Below are positions 8,258 to 16,339 of a stretch of 64,000 nt of DNA, in pieces. Source of the DNA: Spirochaetales bacterium (GTDB lineage: Bacteria > Spirochaetota > Spirochaetia > UBA9216). The notes beneath the pieces are model-generated. The model worked only from the letters and a program-made list of their open reading frames with translations. It was not told where the DNA came from and made no database searches. Each line of letters begins with the position of its first letter. The first letter of the stretch is position 1. Location of the stretch: positions 1 to 64,000 of the forward strand of contig JAEKNX010000005.1 of NCBI GenBank assembly GCA_016839055.1, written 5' to 3'. The position numbers and the translations under genes are program-made.

Positions 8258-8743
8258 TTACAGTTTGAATAGGATGCCTGCGCCTGAACCACTACTGCAT
8301 CCTTCGGCAAATACGGCAAGATTCTCAGAAAAATAGTAGCTAACACCGCTTAACCAGCCGAATCCGAAAGGAGACGCAGAACCTATGGTAAAGTTAAGTC
8401 CAAGGCCTTCATAGAAATCGAAATTTCCAATCCATTCAAGTTCTTCGGGAAGATCCAGAGCAGCAAGAGCAAAGTGGGCAGTTGCGTAAGCTCCGACTGT
8501 GGGGTAATTGAAAGACCATCCAACTCCAGCTCGAGCTGCAGCACCTATTGTAAAAGGGAGCTCTGCAATCTCCACACTAAGAATTGAATATTCAAATCCA
8601 CCGATAAGGGCCCCACCTGCACCAACATTAGCATTTATAGATCCAGGTGCTACAAGTATCCCCTCTTGGGAAAAAGATTCTCCAAATACCGTACTAGAGA
8701 TTAGTATAAGAATTACTAGGAAAAAGGTACTTTTAATTTTCAT
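8258..8743 (-). CDS. Small exported protein, probable outer-membrane barrel
   Basis: A 161-residue protein with a typical signal peptide (KIKSTFFLVILILISSTVFG, residues 2-21). The rest is Gly/Ala-rich with alternating hydrophobic strands (for example GAAARAGVGWSFNYPTVG and GWLSGVSYYFSENLAVFAEG), as in small eight-strand barrels. The last residues are LFKL. The start follows a strong GGAGG. It is monocistronic, with its own terminator. No specific function can be given. Confidence 0.75.
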   Translation of the reverse strand: MKIKSTFFLVILILISSTVFGESFSQEGILVAPGSINANVGAGGALIGGFEYSILSVEIAELPFTIGAAARAGVGWSFNYPTVGAYATAHFALAALDLPEELEWIGNFDFYEGLGLNFTIGSASPFGFGWLSGVSYYFSENLAVFAEGCSSGSGAGILFKL

Positions 8744-9125
8744 TATTCCTCCATATGATTAATTAGATGATTGAAAATACTATTGATTAGAGTGTCAAAA
8801 TACATACAGGCACAGAATGACTATTAACTCTATATAGATTGTCTGACAATTCTAATTATTTATAAAAAACTGTCAATTACTCCCAAGATTTTTATTGATG
8901 CCTATACTGAGCGATTTCTATATTGCAGGGAGTTTGTTCGTCTCGTAGTTTTATTTTATCGGGTAGATCTTTAAGCACTGCTTTATAATAATAGTTGTGC
9001 AATCCGCCTAAGAGTAGTTCTTTTTTGGGCTCGTCACATAAATTTGAAATTGAAAATGATAAGAATATACGCTAACTTCTGATATTATAGTTAGTTACCA
9101 AACATTCTATAAAGGTAGTAAGCGT
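8744..9125. other. Gap upstream of the small exported protein gene
   Basis: AT-rich sequence with two possible minus-strand promoters for the 8258-8743 gene (see 8770-8798, and TTGACA at 8876-8871 with TAGAAT at 8854-8849, spacer 16). The 11-base palindrome ttgtctgacaa lies at 8839-8849, and a short hairpin ctaact/agttag at about 9073-9095. No supported gene was found. Confidence 0.5.
8770..8798 (-). promoter_or_regulatory. Possible promoter of the small exported protein gene
   Basis: On the minus strand, TTGACA (8798-8793), a 17-bp spacer and TTCAAT (8775-8770) lie 26 bases before the ATG. The -35 box is perfect and the -10 box is weak. Confidence 0.4.
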
Positions 9126-9245
9126 ATGTTTGTAAAAACTACAGCACGAAAGACCTTAGGACCCAAGAAAACAGAGCCTGAACTTATTAAAGGAACTATG
9201 AAGAATCCCGCCCCGGAAAAGTCCCTGCTGACGGTGATGAAGTAA
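9126..9245 (+). CDS. Doubtful 39-residue basic ORF
   Basis: ATG at 9126 to TAA at 9243-9245, product MFVKTTARKTLGPKKTEPEL and on, with a weak AAAGG about 10 bases upstream. Its base composition is less AT-rich than its surroundings. It could be a small gene or the remnant of a longer one. I recognise no domain. Confidence 0.25.
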   Translation: MFVKTTARKTLGPKKTEPELIKGTMKNPAPEKSLLTVMK

Positions 9246-9280
9246 GCATTTTCTATCCTGTGACTTCAGGAAGAAAAACA

Positions 9281-9314
9281 TAAAAAACCGGCAGTTCATT
9301 GACTGAACTGCCGG
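9281..9314 (-). terminator. Intrinsic terminator of the aminotransferase gene
   Basis: A perfect 11-bp stem (ccggcagttca at 9288-9298, tgaactgccgg at 9304-9314) is followed on the minus strand by six T (9287-9282). It lies 22 bases downstream of the aminotransferase stop. Confidence 0.9.
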
Positions 9315-9335
9315 CATAGTTTTGTCTAATCGGCT

Positions 9336-10703
9336 CTATTTGAGGGTTGCCGTTACTCCACCGAAAACTACCTCTTTGAGAGTGTCTTCAAGTCTGTTTA
9401 GTACCTCATCAATTTCTTCTTTTGTGATAATTAATGCAGGTTCAAAACGTATTGTATTGGCGCTGATGAGGGTTCCGGCTACTAGAACCTTCCTCTTGAA
9501 TAGACCGGCTGCGACCTTGTATCCGACTTCCGGATCCTTGAAATGCTGGCCGATTAAAAGACCCTTTCCTGTGATTTTGTCGTAGACACCGGGGTATTTA
9601 TTTGAAAAATCATTGAGTCTGTCTATGAAATACTGACCGTTAACGGCCGCTTTCTCGGGGAGATTGTCTCTGAGGGTTACGTTGATTGCAGCAATAGCGG
9701 CCGCGCATGCCATCGGGTTTCCACCTGTTGTTGATGTATGAATAAACGGATTAGGCTCTTCGAATGCCTTCCAGATTTCCGCAGATCCCATGAAGGCGCC
9801 TATTGGCATAACGCCTCCGCCGAGAGATTTCGCTGTACACATGATATCCGGTGTTACGCCCCAGTGGTCAACACCCCATAACTTTCCGGTTCTTCCCATT
9901 CCTGTCTGAACCTCGTCGGCGATGAGCAGGATGCCGTAATCGGTACATATCTGGCGGGCACGCGGCCAGAAATCATCCGGCGGAACGATTGCTCCGGCTT
10001 CGCCCTGGATGGGTTCGGCAATGAATCCTGCAATGTCAATTCCGACTGTCTTACAGATTTCAAGTTGCTTCGCCAGCGCGTCGGCATCTCCATAGGGGAC
10101 AAAAAACGTCTGTCCGCCGAAGGGTTGAAGGCCTTGCCGGTAGTCTTTTTTTCCCATTACCGACAGTGACCCCTGAGTCTTGCCGTGAAAGGCTTTGACA
10201 GTGGATATGAAGTTGAACTTTCCGGTATAAAGCTTTGCTATCTTAAGAGCGCCTTCTATTGTCTCTGTTCCGCTGTTTACGAAGAATGAATGATCGATGT
10301 TACCGGGAGTTATCTTTGCCATGAGGGCTGCAAGAGCTCCTCGAAGCGGGTCCATGAGTTCCTGAGTAGGAATACCTGAACGTCCGGCCTGCATTCTTAC
10401 TGCCTCTACTACCTCAGGATGTGACCATCCAAGGTCCATCGCGCCGTAACCTCCCAGGCAGTCGATATATTCGTTATCGAAGACGTCGTAGAATTTAATA
10501 CCTTCTCCGCGCCATTCTGTTCCTGCATAGTCTCCAGCTTCGGTTACGGATTTTCGGTATTCAACCCAGCCCTTGTTGAAGTGGTCAACAAAGTTTGTTA
10601 CAGTTTCTTTTGACATCATCTGCGCTGTTTCTTTTGTGATATTTTCACTTAAAACAATATCATTCCATTTTTGAGCAAACTGCTGTGCGTCTTTGTAGCT
10701 CAT
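9336..10703 (-). CDS. patA: Class III aminotransferase, putrescine aminotransferase type
   Basis: A PLP-dependent enzyme predicted to move an amino group from putrescine (or a similar diamine/omega-amino acid) to 2-oxoglutarate. It resembles E. coli YgjG/PatA along its whole length: GWVEYRKSVTEAGDYAGTEW, ECF-like QELMDPLRGALAAL, SFFVNSGTETIEGALK, FHGKTQGSLS, DEVQTGMGRTG, and the PLP lysine in CTAKSLGGGVMPIGA. The start was set at 10703, behind AGGAG; a longer frame to 10802 would run into the neighbouring transporter gene. It follows the NhaC-type gene (65-base gap), so the two probably form one transport-and-catabolism unit. Confidence 0.85.
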   Translation of the reverse strand: MSYKDAQQFAQKWNDIVLSENITKETAQMMSKETVTNFVDHFNKGWVEYRKSVTEAGDYAGTEWRGEGIKFYDVFDNEYIDCLGGYGAMDLGWSHPEVVEAVRMQAGRSGIPTQELMDPLRGALAALMAKITPGNIDHSFFVNSGTETIEGALKIAKLYTGKFNFISTVKAFHGKTQGSLSVMGKKDYRQGLQPFGGQTFFVPYGDADALAKQLEICKTVGIDIAGFIAEPIQGEAGAIVPPDDFWPRARQICTDYGILLIADEVQTGMGRTGKLWGVDHWGVTPDIMCTAKSLGGGVMPIGAFMGSAEIWKAFEEPNPFIHTSTTGGNPMACAAAIAAINVTLRDNLPEKAAVNGQYFIDRLNDFSNKYPGVYDKITGKGLLIGQHFKDPEVGYKVAAGLFKRKVLVAGTLISANTIRFEPALIITKEEIDEVLNRLEDTLKEVVFGGVTATLK

Positions 10704-10767
10704 CTTTTTCTCCTTGTATATAAACCACTTACAGAGCCTTTTGGATGAAAGTGGTTTTTCATTCTTT

Positions 10768-12282
10768 TTATACGGCGACAAATCCTGTGATAAGGAAGGC
10801 AATAGAGGCTATGAGTGCCCCGAGAATACCGTATGGAGCCTGGGTGAAGGCATGTCTTAGGTTGTCACAGCCTGTGGCCGCGGATGTAAGTATTGTTGCG
10901 TCTGAGTAGAAGCAGATGTGAGAGCCCCATCCGCCTGCGGCTGCTACGGCACCAATTACTATAACAGGATTAACACCGAGGTTGAGCGCAATAGGAATGA
11001 CTAAGGGTATTGCAATAACATACATTCCCCATGAGAGACCCATGATGAACTCTGTGATTCCGAGTACAATGAAGACTACAAACGGAAGCATCTGAGGCGT
11101 AACATGGGCAGTCGCGGTTGTGATAACATAGTCGAGAAAGCCGATAGCCTGGTTGCCTGCTGCAAACATATAAGCGAGTACTACCATTATAAGCGGCAGG
11201 AGCATGTTTTTAATACCATCGACCACCAGGTCGAAGAATTCCATCTCGTCTATGATTCCCTGGAAAATATAGAAGAAGAAGGTGAACGCAAGTGTGATAA
11301 GAATACCTGCCTGCATGTCAACATCAGTAAGGATTGTCGCAGCTACAAGTACGATGATTGGTACGAAGAAGTTCATCAGTTTCGGATTCTCAGGAATTGT
11401 AACTTCTTTTCCACCGCGAATATCGATTTTCTCTGATCCATCGGGTGCAAGCTGGCCGGTTTCCTTGGCCCTCTTGTATGCGCCTTTCATTGGTCCGAAG
11501 ATTGGGATTACACCAATTATTACCAAGGGAACTATGAGAGCGGCTGCCCATGCATAGAAGTTATATGGAATTGAACCTATGAAGTATTTGAGTCCGTCAC
11601 CGTCTGCAGCGAGTCCCTGCTGTTCAATCAGGCTTCCTATAAAGATTGCCCAGGTTGAGATTGGAACAAGTAGGCAGACAGGAGCGGCTGTTGAGTCAAC
11701 AACGTAGGCGAGCATTTCTCGGGGAACATTGTGCTTGTCAGTACAGGGGGCCATACTTGAGCCTACTGTCAATGAGTTCAGATAGTCATCTATGAAAATT
11801 ACTACACCGAGAAGCCAGCTCCAGAGAAGGGTTCCTTTTTCAGTTTTTGCTCTACGAGCCACGAAGTTGCCGAAGGCATAGGCGCCGCCCGCTCTTTCTA
11901 TAAGGGCTATAAGGCTGCCCATAAGACCGCAGACAATGAAAAGCCAGCCGATGTCTTCATCGATCATAGTTTCAAGAAGAGCATCGCTCCAGGGCCAGAA
12001 AAAACCTGTTTTGTATGCCAAAATGAAACCGAAAATAGAGCCGAGTACAAGTGATTCTAGAATTCTCTTTGTCCAGAAAATGTAGAAAAGTAAAAATGCC
12101 GACGGCAGTATTGTCAAAATGCCCATATTCTCTACATCGGGCATCAGTGCGCCGATAATAAAGAAGACTGCAATGAGAATCCCCCATGTCAGCACCTTTT
12201 TTTTGATATTCGGATTATTCCCGCTGCTGTCTAAAAAAGACTTCTTCAGGGCCGAATCGGGCGTTGTCTTAGTCTTATCCAT
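10768..12282 (-). CDS. NhaC-family Na+/H+ antiporter-type transporter
   Basis: A 504-residue inner-membrane protein with about 11-12 membrane segments and typical NhaC features: FIDDYLNSLTVGSSMAPCTD with buried acidic residues, VDSTAAPVCLLVPISTWAIF, and an AAAGGWGSHICFYSDATIL segment near the C-terminus. Family members exchange Na+ and H+, and some carry amino acids or organic acids. Co-transcription with a putrescine-type aminotransferase suggests a diamine or amino-acid substrate, which is inference. The start follows a perfect AGGAGG. A regulator of the Lrp family is divergently transcribed. Confidence 0.85.
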   Translation of the reverse strand: MDKTKTTPDSALKKSFLDSSGNNPNIKKKVLTWGILIAVFFIIGALMPDVENMGILTILPSAFLLFYIFWTKRILESLVLGSIFGFILAYKTGFFWPWSDALLETMIDEDIGWLFIVCGLMGSLIALIERAGGAYAFGNFVARRAKTEKGTLLWSWLLGVVIFIDDYLNSLTVGSSMAPCTDKHNVPREMLAYVVDSTAAPVCLLVPISTWAIFIGSLIEQQGLAADGDGLKYFIGSIPYNFYAWAAALIVPLVIIGVIPIFGPMKGAYKRAKETGQLAPDGSEKIDIRGGKEVTIPENPKLMNFFVPIIVLVAATILTDVDMQAGILITLAFTFFFYIFQGIIDEMEFFDLVVDGIKNMLLPLIMVVLAYMFAAGNQAIGFLDYVITTATAHVTPQMLPFVVFIVLGITEFIMGLSWGMYVIAIPLVIPIALNLGVNPVIVIGAVAAAGGWGSHICFYSDATILTSAATGCDNLRHAFTQAPYGILGALIASIAFLITGFVAV

Positions 12283-12312
12283 CTAAAAAACCTCCTAAAA
12301 AGCAATTAAGAA

Positions 12313-12342
12313 AGCATAAAGCATGTTTTGATGTGTTGTCAA
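12313..12342 (-). promoter_or_regulatory. Promoter of the nhaC-patA unit
   Basis: On the minus strand, TTGACA (12342-12337), an 18-bp spacer and TATGCT (12318-12313) precede the NhaC gene, leaving a leader of about 24 bases with AGGAGG. The shared 167-base gap with the divergent Lrp gene is the natural place for Lrp binding. Confidence 0.6.
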
Positions 12343-12415
12343 GGAATAAATAATTACTTATTCGGAATAATAAAGGGTAGAAAGTGTTTTGCTTATGGGT
12401 GAAACATCTTTTAAG

Positions 12416-12443
12416 TTGACAAATGAGTTGATTTAACTACAAT
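12416..12443 (+). promoter_or_regulatory. Promoter of the lrp gene (leaderless arrangement)
   Basis: A perfect TTGACA (12416-12421), a 16-bp spacer and TACAAT (12438-12443) lie six bases before the ATG at 12450. No Shine-Dalgarno sequence is present. The transcript is expected to begin at or beside the start codon. Confidence 0.7.
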
Positions 12444-12449
12444 AGAGTT

Positions 12450-12926
12450 ATGTTCAGTCCATATGATGAGCTTGATTATAGAATATTAGTTAAACTTCGC
12501 GAGAATTGCAGGAAATCGGCATCTGATATAGCCCGTGAGCTGGATGAGAATGAACGCAAGGTTCGAAAGAGAATTGATCGGATGATTGATATGGGAATTG
12601 GAAAGTTCACCGTGGTTATTGATCCTAAAACTTTCGGATATGGAATAACTGTAGATATTTTTCTAGAAATCGAGTCAGAAAAAGAAAATAATATAATGGA
12701 GACTCTTGTTTCCATTCCGGAGCTAACGTATATAGCTAATGCTCAGGAGTCTAATCTCATCTCGATAGAGGGCTGGTTCAGGACCAATGAGGAACTTTAT
12801 ATCTTCCTCAGAGAAAGATTGCCCAGTATTGATGGTGTTAAAATAAAGAGTTACGCCCTGGTCCCTAGAATTCTCAGGGATATCGACAGCTGGATGCCGG
12901 ATCCTGAATCATTCGGAATAAAGTAA
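12450..12926 (+). CDS. Lrp/AsnC family transcription regulator
   Basis: A 158-residue regulator with an N-terminal helix-turn-helix (about residues 5-55: DELDYRILVKLRENCRKSAS, ENERKVRKRIDRMIDMGIG) and a C-terminal RAM/effector-binding domain (about 65-145). Family members bind DNA as dimers or octamers and respond to amino acids. Its divergent position from the NhaC-aminotransferase pair suggests it controls that unit and itself. It ends 8 bases from the convergent U32 gene. Confidence 0.85.
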   Translation: MFSPYDELDYRILVKLRENCRKSASDIARELDENERKVRKRIDRMIDMGIGKFTVVIDPKTFGYGITVDIFLEIESEKENNIMETLVSIPELTYIANAQESNLISIEGWFRTNEELYIFLRERLPSIDGVKIKSYALVPRILRDIDSWMPDPESFGIK

Positions 12927-12933
12927 AAGTTTG

Positions 12934-14169
12934 CTATTTAGCAGCAGAAGTCTGCTCGGCCGCAGCAGACTTTCGAATTATATAACCTTCCCGAATATTT
13001 TCTTCAGTTATTATTGAATAGATTTTTCCGTGATCGGCCTGGCTGACGTCTTGATTGTCTTCATTAACTATCCTGTAATCACTGCTCTTAAAGAACAGGA
13101 CATCAGGACCGATGAACTCGAGCTCTTCTCCGGGTCTTATCTGATTTTTTACTATTAGTTCCCATGAACCTTCTCCGTTTGACGGTCCGACTACTCCCAT
13201 GAAGATGAACTGCCTGAGGTATGATTTTTCTGTAGGTATTTCGATGTCGTCCCTGCCGAAATAAAATCCGGTAGAAAACTCACGGTGGCTGACCTTTTCA
13301 AGCTCTTCCCGGAAGCCTGCGATTTCTCCCTCGAATTTTCCAGTGAGTTTGTCCACCGCCTTGCGGTATGCTCTTGTGACAACGGCAGTATAATATATGG
13401 ACTTCATTCTGCCTTCAATTTTAAGAGAATCAACTCCTGCGTCACGAAGTTCTTTTAAATGATCTATCATGCAGATGTCTTTTGATGAGAGAATACTGGT
13501 GAATCCTTCTCCCTCGTATATCGGATAATATTCTCCGGGGCGTTTAGCTTCCTCGAGCACGAGTTCACGTTCGTGAACTTTGTAGTCCCATCTGCAGGAA
13601 TGGGAGCATTCTCCCTTGTTTCCGCTGCGGTCGGCCATCCATGCGCTAAGGAAGCAGCGTCCTGAGTAGGCCAGGCACATGGCGCCGTGAATAAAGCATT
13701 CAAGCTCAATATCGGGAACTTTCGACTTAATTCTCTCTATCTCTTTGAGTGAGGTCTCACGCCCCAGGACAACTCGGGTAAAGCCTATATCGCGGTACAT
13801 CTTTACGGCTTCGGAGTTAACACAATTTGCCTGCGTGCTGAGGTGAAGTTCGGTATTAGGAAAATATTCCCGGAGTTTCCTGACTATGCCTATGTCGCTG
13901 ATTATAAAGGCATCGAAGGGGTAGTTCGAGATGTAATCGAGGTTTTCCTCGAGGTTATCGAGGTCGTCTTCATGAAAATAGATGTTCAGCGCTCCATAGA
14001 GCTTCTTATTACCCTTGATTTCCCGGATTAGCTTGTGCTCGTCATGGTTGAAGTTGTCGGCTTTCTGCCTGAGCGAGAAATTTTTTATTCCGATATAGGC
14101 GGCATCAGCGCCGTAGAGATATGCGTATTTCAGTTTTTCGACATTACCTGCCGGTGATAGTAATTCCAT
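12934..14169 (-). CDS. U32 family protein, TrhP-like (tRNA hydroxylation)
   Basis: A 411-residue member of the U32 'peptidase' family: N-terminal MELLSPAGNVEKLKYAYLYG, TIM-barrel segments, and the cysteine signature CFIHGAMCLAYSGRCFLS...GECSHSCRW at about residues 158-196. YegQ/TrhP members act with prephenate to form 5-hydroxyuridine at the tRNA wobble base. Its length fits the short TrhP type, and other U32 roles (RlhA, proteases) are less likely. It has no ribosome site and a promoter six bases before the ATG. A 9-bp hairpin (12948-12972) inside its last codons may also stop transcription of the convergent lrp gene. Confidence 0.85.
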   Translation of the reverse strand: MELLSPAGNVEKLKYAYLYGADAAYIGIKNFSLRQKADNFNHDEHKLIREIKGNKKLYGALNIYFHEDDLDNLEENLDYISNYPFDAFIISDIGIVRKLREYFPNTELHLSTQANCVNSEAVKMYRDIGFTRVVLGRETSLKEIERIKSKVPDIELECFIHGAMCLAYSGRCFLSAWMADRSGNKGECSHSCRWDYKVHERELVLEEAKRPGEYYPIYEGEGFTSILSSKDICMIDHLKELRDAGVDSLKIEGRMKSIYYTAVVTRAYRKAVDKLTGKFEGEIAGFREELEKVSHREFSTGFYFGRDDIEIPTEKSYLRQFIFMGVVGPSNGEGSWELIVKNQIRPGEELEFIGPDVLFFKSSDYRIVNEDNQDVSQADHGKIYSIITEENIREGYIIRKSAAAEQTSAAK

Positions 14170-14175
14170 TCGCTG

Positions 14176-14204
14176 AAGATATCAGGAAAACGGTGGAAAA
14201 TCAA
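14176..14204 (-). promoter_or_regulatory. Promoter of the U32 gene (leaderless arrangement)
   Basis: On the minus strand, TTGATT (14204-14199), a 17-bp spacer and TATCTT (14181-14176) lie six bases before the ATG at 14169. No Shine-Dalgarno sequence is visible. Confidence 0.55.
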
Positions 14205-14250
14205 TTGCTCATTAATCACTGTTCAGCCGAAGTGAATACCTATAATCCTT

Positions 14251-15216
14251 ATGATTGAAAAAAATATGTATACAAAGAGGTCGTCTTTAATTATGATGGC
14301 CATAACTATGATGTATACGAGAATAAAAGAAACAGCGCTGATTTTTGCAATGCTTTTCATTGCCGCGGGCTCAGGGTTTTCAGAGGTGCCGGCCCGGCTA
14401 AGTTATGATGCTCAGTGGCCCGATTCAATTTTTCCGGTAGAGCCTTTTCAGGGAGAGGTCGCGGGTGTAGAAGAATCCGCGTTTTATCTGTCCTATGATG
14501 GCGGGGAGCTGCGGAAGGAGCTTAAATACTCACTTTTATTAACCTACGATGGTGAAGGCCGGCTTGAGAGTGAAGAATACTTCAACGAAGACGGCAGTTC
14601 TGCAAATTCGATCCGCTATGAGTATGAGAATGGACATATTGCCTTTAAGATTCAGAACCATCCCGATATTATAAATCCGGACAGGGAGATCTTCAGGATT
14701 TCCGAAGACGGGCGGATACTCGAAGCAGAGAAAATATTTTCTAAGGGAAACTACGGCTGGAGATATAAAAACTCCTTTGATAACGAGGGCAGAATTGTTC
14801 TTACAAGCAAATATGACCGTTTCTGGAAATGGAAACTGGTCTATAGCCGGATGTTTGACTATGACGAGCAGGGCAGGCTTGTGTCAACCGAGGGGTTCGG
14901 GATGGATTATAAGCTGCTCTGGCGTGATGAGCATAGCTATGATGATGAGGGCCGACTTGTAGAATCCGTTAAATATAATCCGGACGGCGGTCTTGTAGTC
15001 AAAATAGTGAACAGTTATAACAGCCGTGGCTTTGTCACAAAGCGGGAGTTTTTTGATAATACCGGAGAGAGCTACGCTATTTATACCTACGGATATAATT
15101 TTGATGAGAAAGGAAACTGGACCGAGAAAATAATCGGCAGGGAAGAGGCCGGTAAAGCTTCAAAATATCTGAATCCCGATTCTATGGTAGTACGGAGTAT
15201 TGAATATTCCGATTGA
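14251..15216 (+). CDS. Exported protein with YD-like repeats, unknown function
   Basis: A 321-residue frame. Residues 29-45 (ALIFAMLFIAAGSGFSE) look like a signal peptide core, so an ATG near 14311 giving MMYTRIKETALIF may be the true start; 14251 is the longest version. The body holds repeated Y-D-x-x-G-R-L segments (LLTYDGEGRLESEEYF, FDYDEQGRLVSTEG, YDDEGRLVESVKYNPDGG), as in YD/RHS-type and MORN-like toxin-antitoxin wall proteins. Here they probably form an extracytoplasmic beta structure. TATAAT lies 4 bases before the first ATG. The 3' end overlaps the convergent capA gene by 35 bases. Confidence 0.7.
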   Translation: MIEKNMYTKRSSLIMMAITMMYTRIKETALIFAMLFIAAGSGFSEVPARLSYDAQWPDSIFPVEPFQGEVAGVEESAFYLSYDGGELRKELKYSLLLTYDGEGRLESEEYFNEDGSSANSIRYEYENGHIAFKIQNHPDIINPDREIFRISEDGRILEAEKIFSKGNYGWRYKNSFDNEGRIVLTSKYDRFWKWKLVYSRMFDYDEQGRLVSTEGFGMDYKLLWRDEHSYDDEGRLVESVKYNPDGGLVVKIVNSYNSRGFVTKREFFDNTGESYAIYTYGYNFDEKGNWTEKIIGREEAGKASKYLNPDSMVVRSIEYSD

Positions 15217-16339
15217 AATAATCATGCATCAGAATAAACCTCTCTAAAAAAAAGTTCATCCATGGTTCAGGAACGGGCTGATGCGTCAGGTCTTCGAGAG
15301 GGGCAATTACAACCTCACGATTTGTCGTAAATATATTTGCTGTCGGAATAGCGGTAACATTATCGATAATTGTATTGCCCTCGCGGCTGCTTAGCTCAAC
15401 CTGGAGAATAGCCGAATCTCCTGTGTATGACCATTCCTCTTCGGGGAGATCCGGATCGATGATGCGTCCCTGTCCCGAGATGAAATTGCCAAGTGAGTTC
15501 ATTATTACCCCTTCCTTTCCGCCGATTGTTACTACCTCTACCGGTTGAACTATATGAGGGTGGTGCCCCCATATGATATTAACACCTGAGGCAATCAGTT
15601 TATGGAAAAACTCGGTTTTACGCTTAAGCGGCTTGGGCTGATATTCAATACCGCCGTGGTAGCTGAGGATGAAAAGATCGTAATTTCCGATTTGAGGCTC
15701 AAGCCAGCGGATAAACTCATCAGAACGCTTGGAGTTATTAAAATCGATCATCATCATGTGGCCCGGCCGGGGAGTAACGTTCGAGAACTGAGAGACCGCA
15801 AGATAACCTATCTTCCAGCCGTTTTTGTAGATTGTTATGGGGCTGAAGTCTGTATCGGGATTTACCTTCGCGCCCGAGAAACGGACGTCACGATCCTGCT
15901 GTTTATTAACCTTCGTACAGAGCTGCTGCATTGCTTCGACCGTCGCTATGAGGCCTTTGGTTCCCTGGTCTGCAGTATGGTTGTTGGCTATCGACAGCAC
16001 ATCAACTCCGGCATTGACTGCGGCCTCAACATATTCAGGATGGATGTTGAACACAGGATAGCTTGCCTGGGGAAGTTTCGGGTTGACCGGGAATTCGACA
16101 TTACTGAAAGTCAGGCTGTCCGACATTAGTATCTTCTCGATATCACGATAGATCAATGAGTAGTCCGGCATCTTGTAGTTGATGACATGCGCCATCATGT
16201 CGCCGGTGAAACTTAAGACAAGCTTCTCTCTGATTGCCGGGGGAGGTTCAGGGGTATCCTCTACATTGAGTGCCGTAAGCCTCAGCCCCGGTATAAGTAG
16301 TATTGTTAGGACAAGCAGTCCTCTAAAATATTTTTTCAA
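15182..16339 (-). CDS. CapA-family metallophosphatase-like exported protein
   Basis: A 385-residue protein with a signal peptide (residues 1-24) and a CapA/PgsA-type calcineurin fold: FTGDMMAH at about 45, SNVEFPV, SIANNHTADQGTKGL, LSYHGGIEYQ, IIWGHHPHIVQPVEV, and NSLGNFISGQ. CapA proteins act in poly-gamma-glutamate synthesis, but no capB or capC is nearby, so the role here is open. The start is a TTG inside the last codons of lon (17-base overlap), behind GGAAG, so translation is probably coupled to lon. The 3' end overlaps the convergent YD-repeat gene. Confidence 0.85.
   Translation of the reverse strand: MKKYFRGLLVLTILLIPGLRLTALNVEDTPEPPPAIREKLVLSFTGDMMAHVINYKMPDYSLIYRDIEKILMSDSLTFSNVEFPVNPKLPQASYPVFNIHPEYVEAAVNAGVDVLSIANNHTADQGTKGLIATVEAMQQLCTKVNKQQDRDVRFSGAKVNPDTDFSPITIYKNGWKIGYLAVSQFSNVTPRPGHMMMIDFNNSKRSDEFIRWLEPQIGNYDLFILSYHGGIEYQPKPLKRKTEFFHKLIASGVNIIWGHHPHIVQPVEVVTIGGKEGVIMNSLGNFISGQGRIIDPDLPEEEWSYTGDSAILQVELSSREGNTIIDNVTAIPTANIFTTNREVVIAPLEDLTHQPVPEPWMNFFLERFILMHDYFNRNIQYSVLP

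Noticed and set aside
9336-10802. Longer start for the aminotransferase at 10802
   Set aside because: The extra N-terminus would overlap the end of the NhaC gene and has no ribosome site; the ATG at 10703 follows AGGAG.
15602-16129. 175-codon plus-strand open frame
   Set aside because: It lies entirely antisense to capA, whose motifs are unmistakable.
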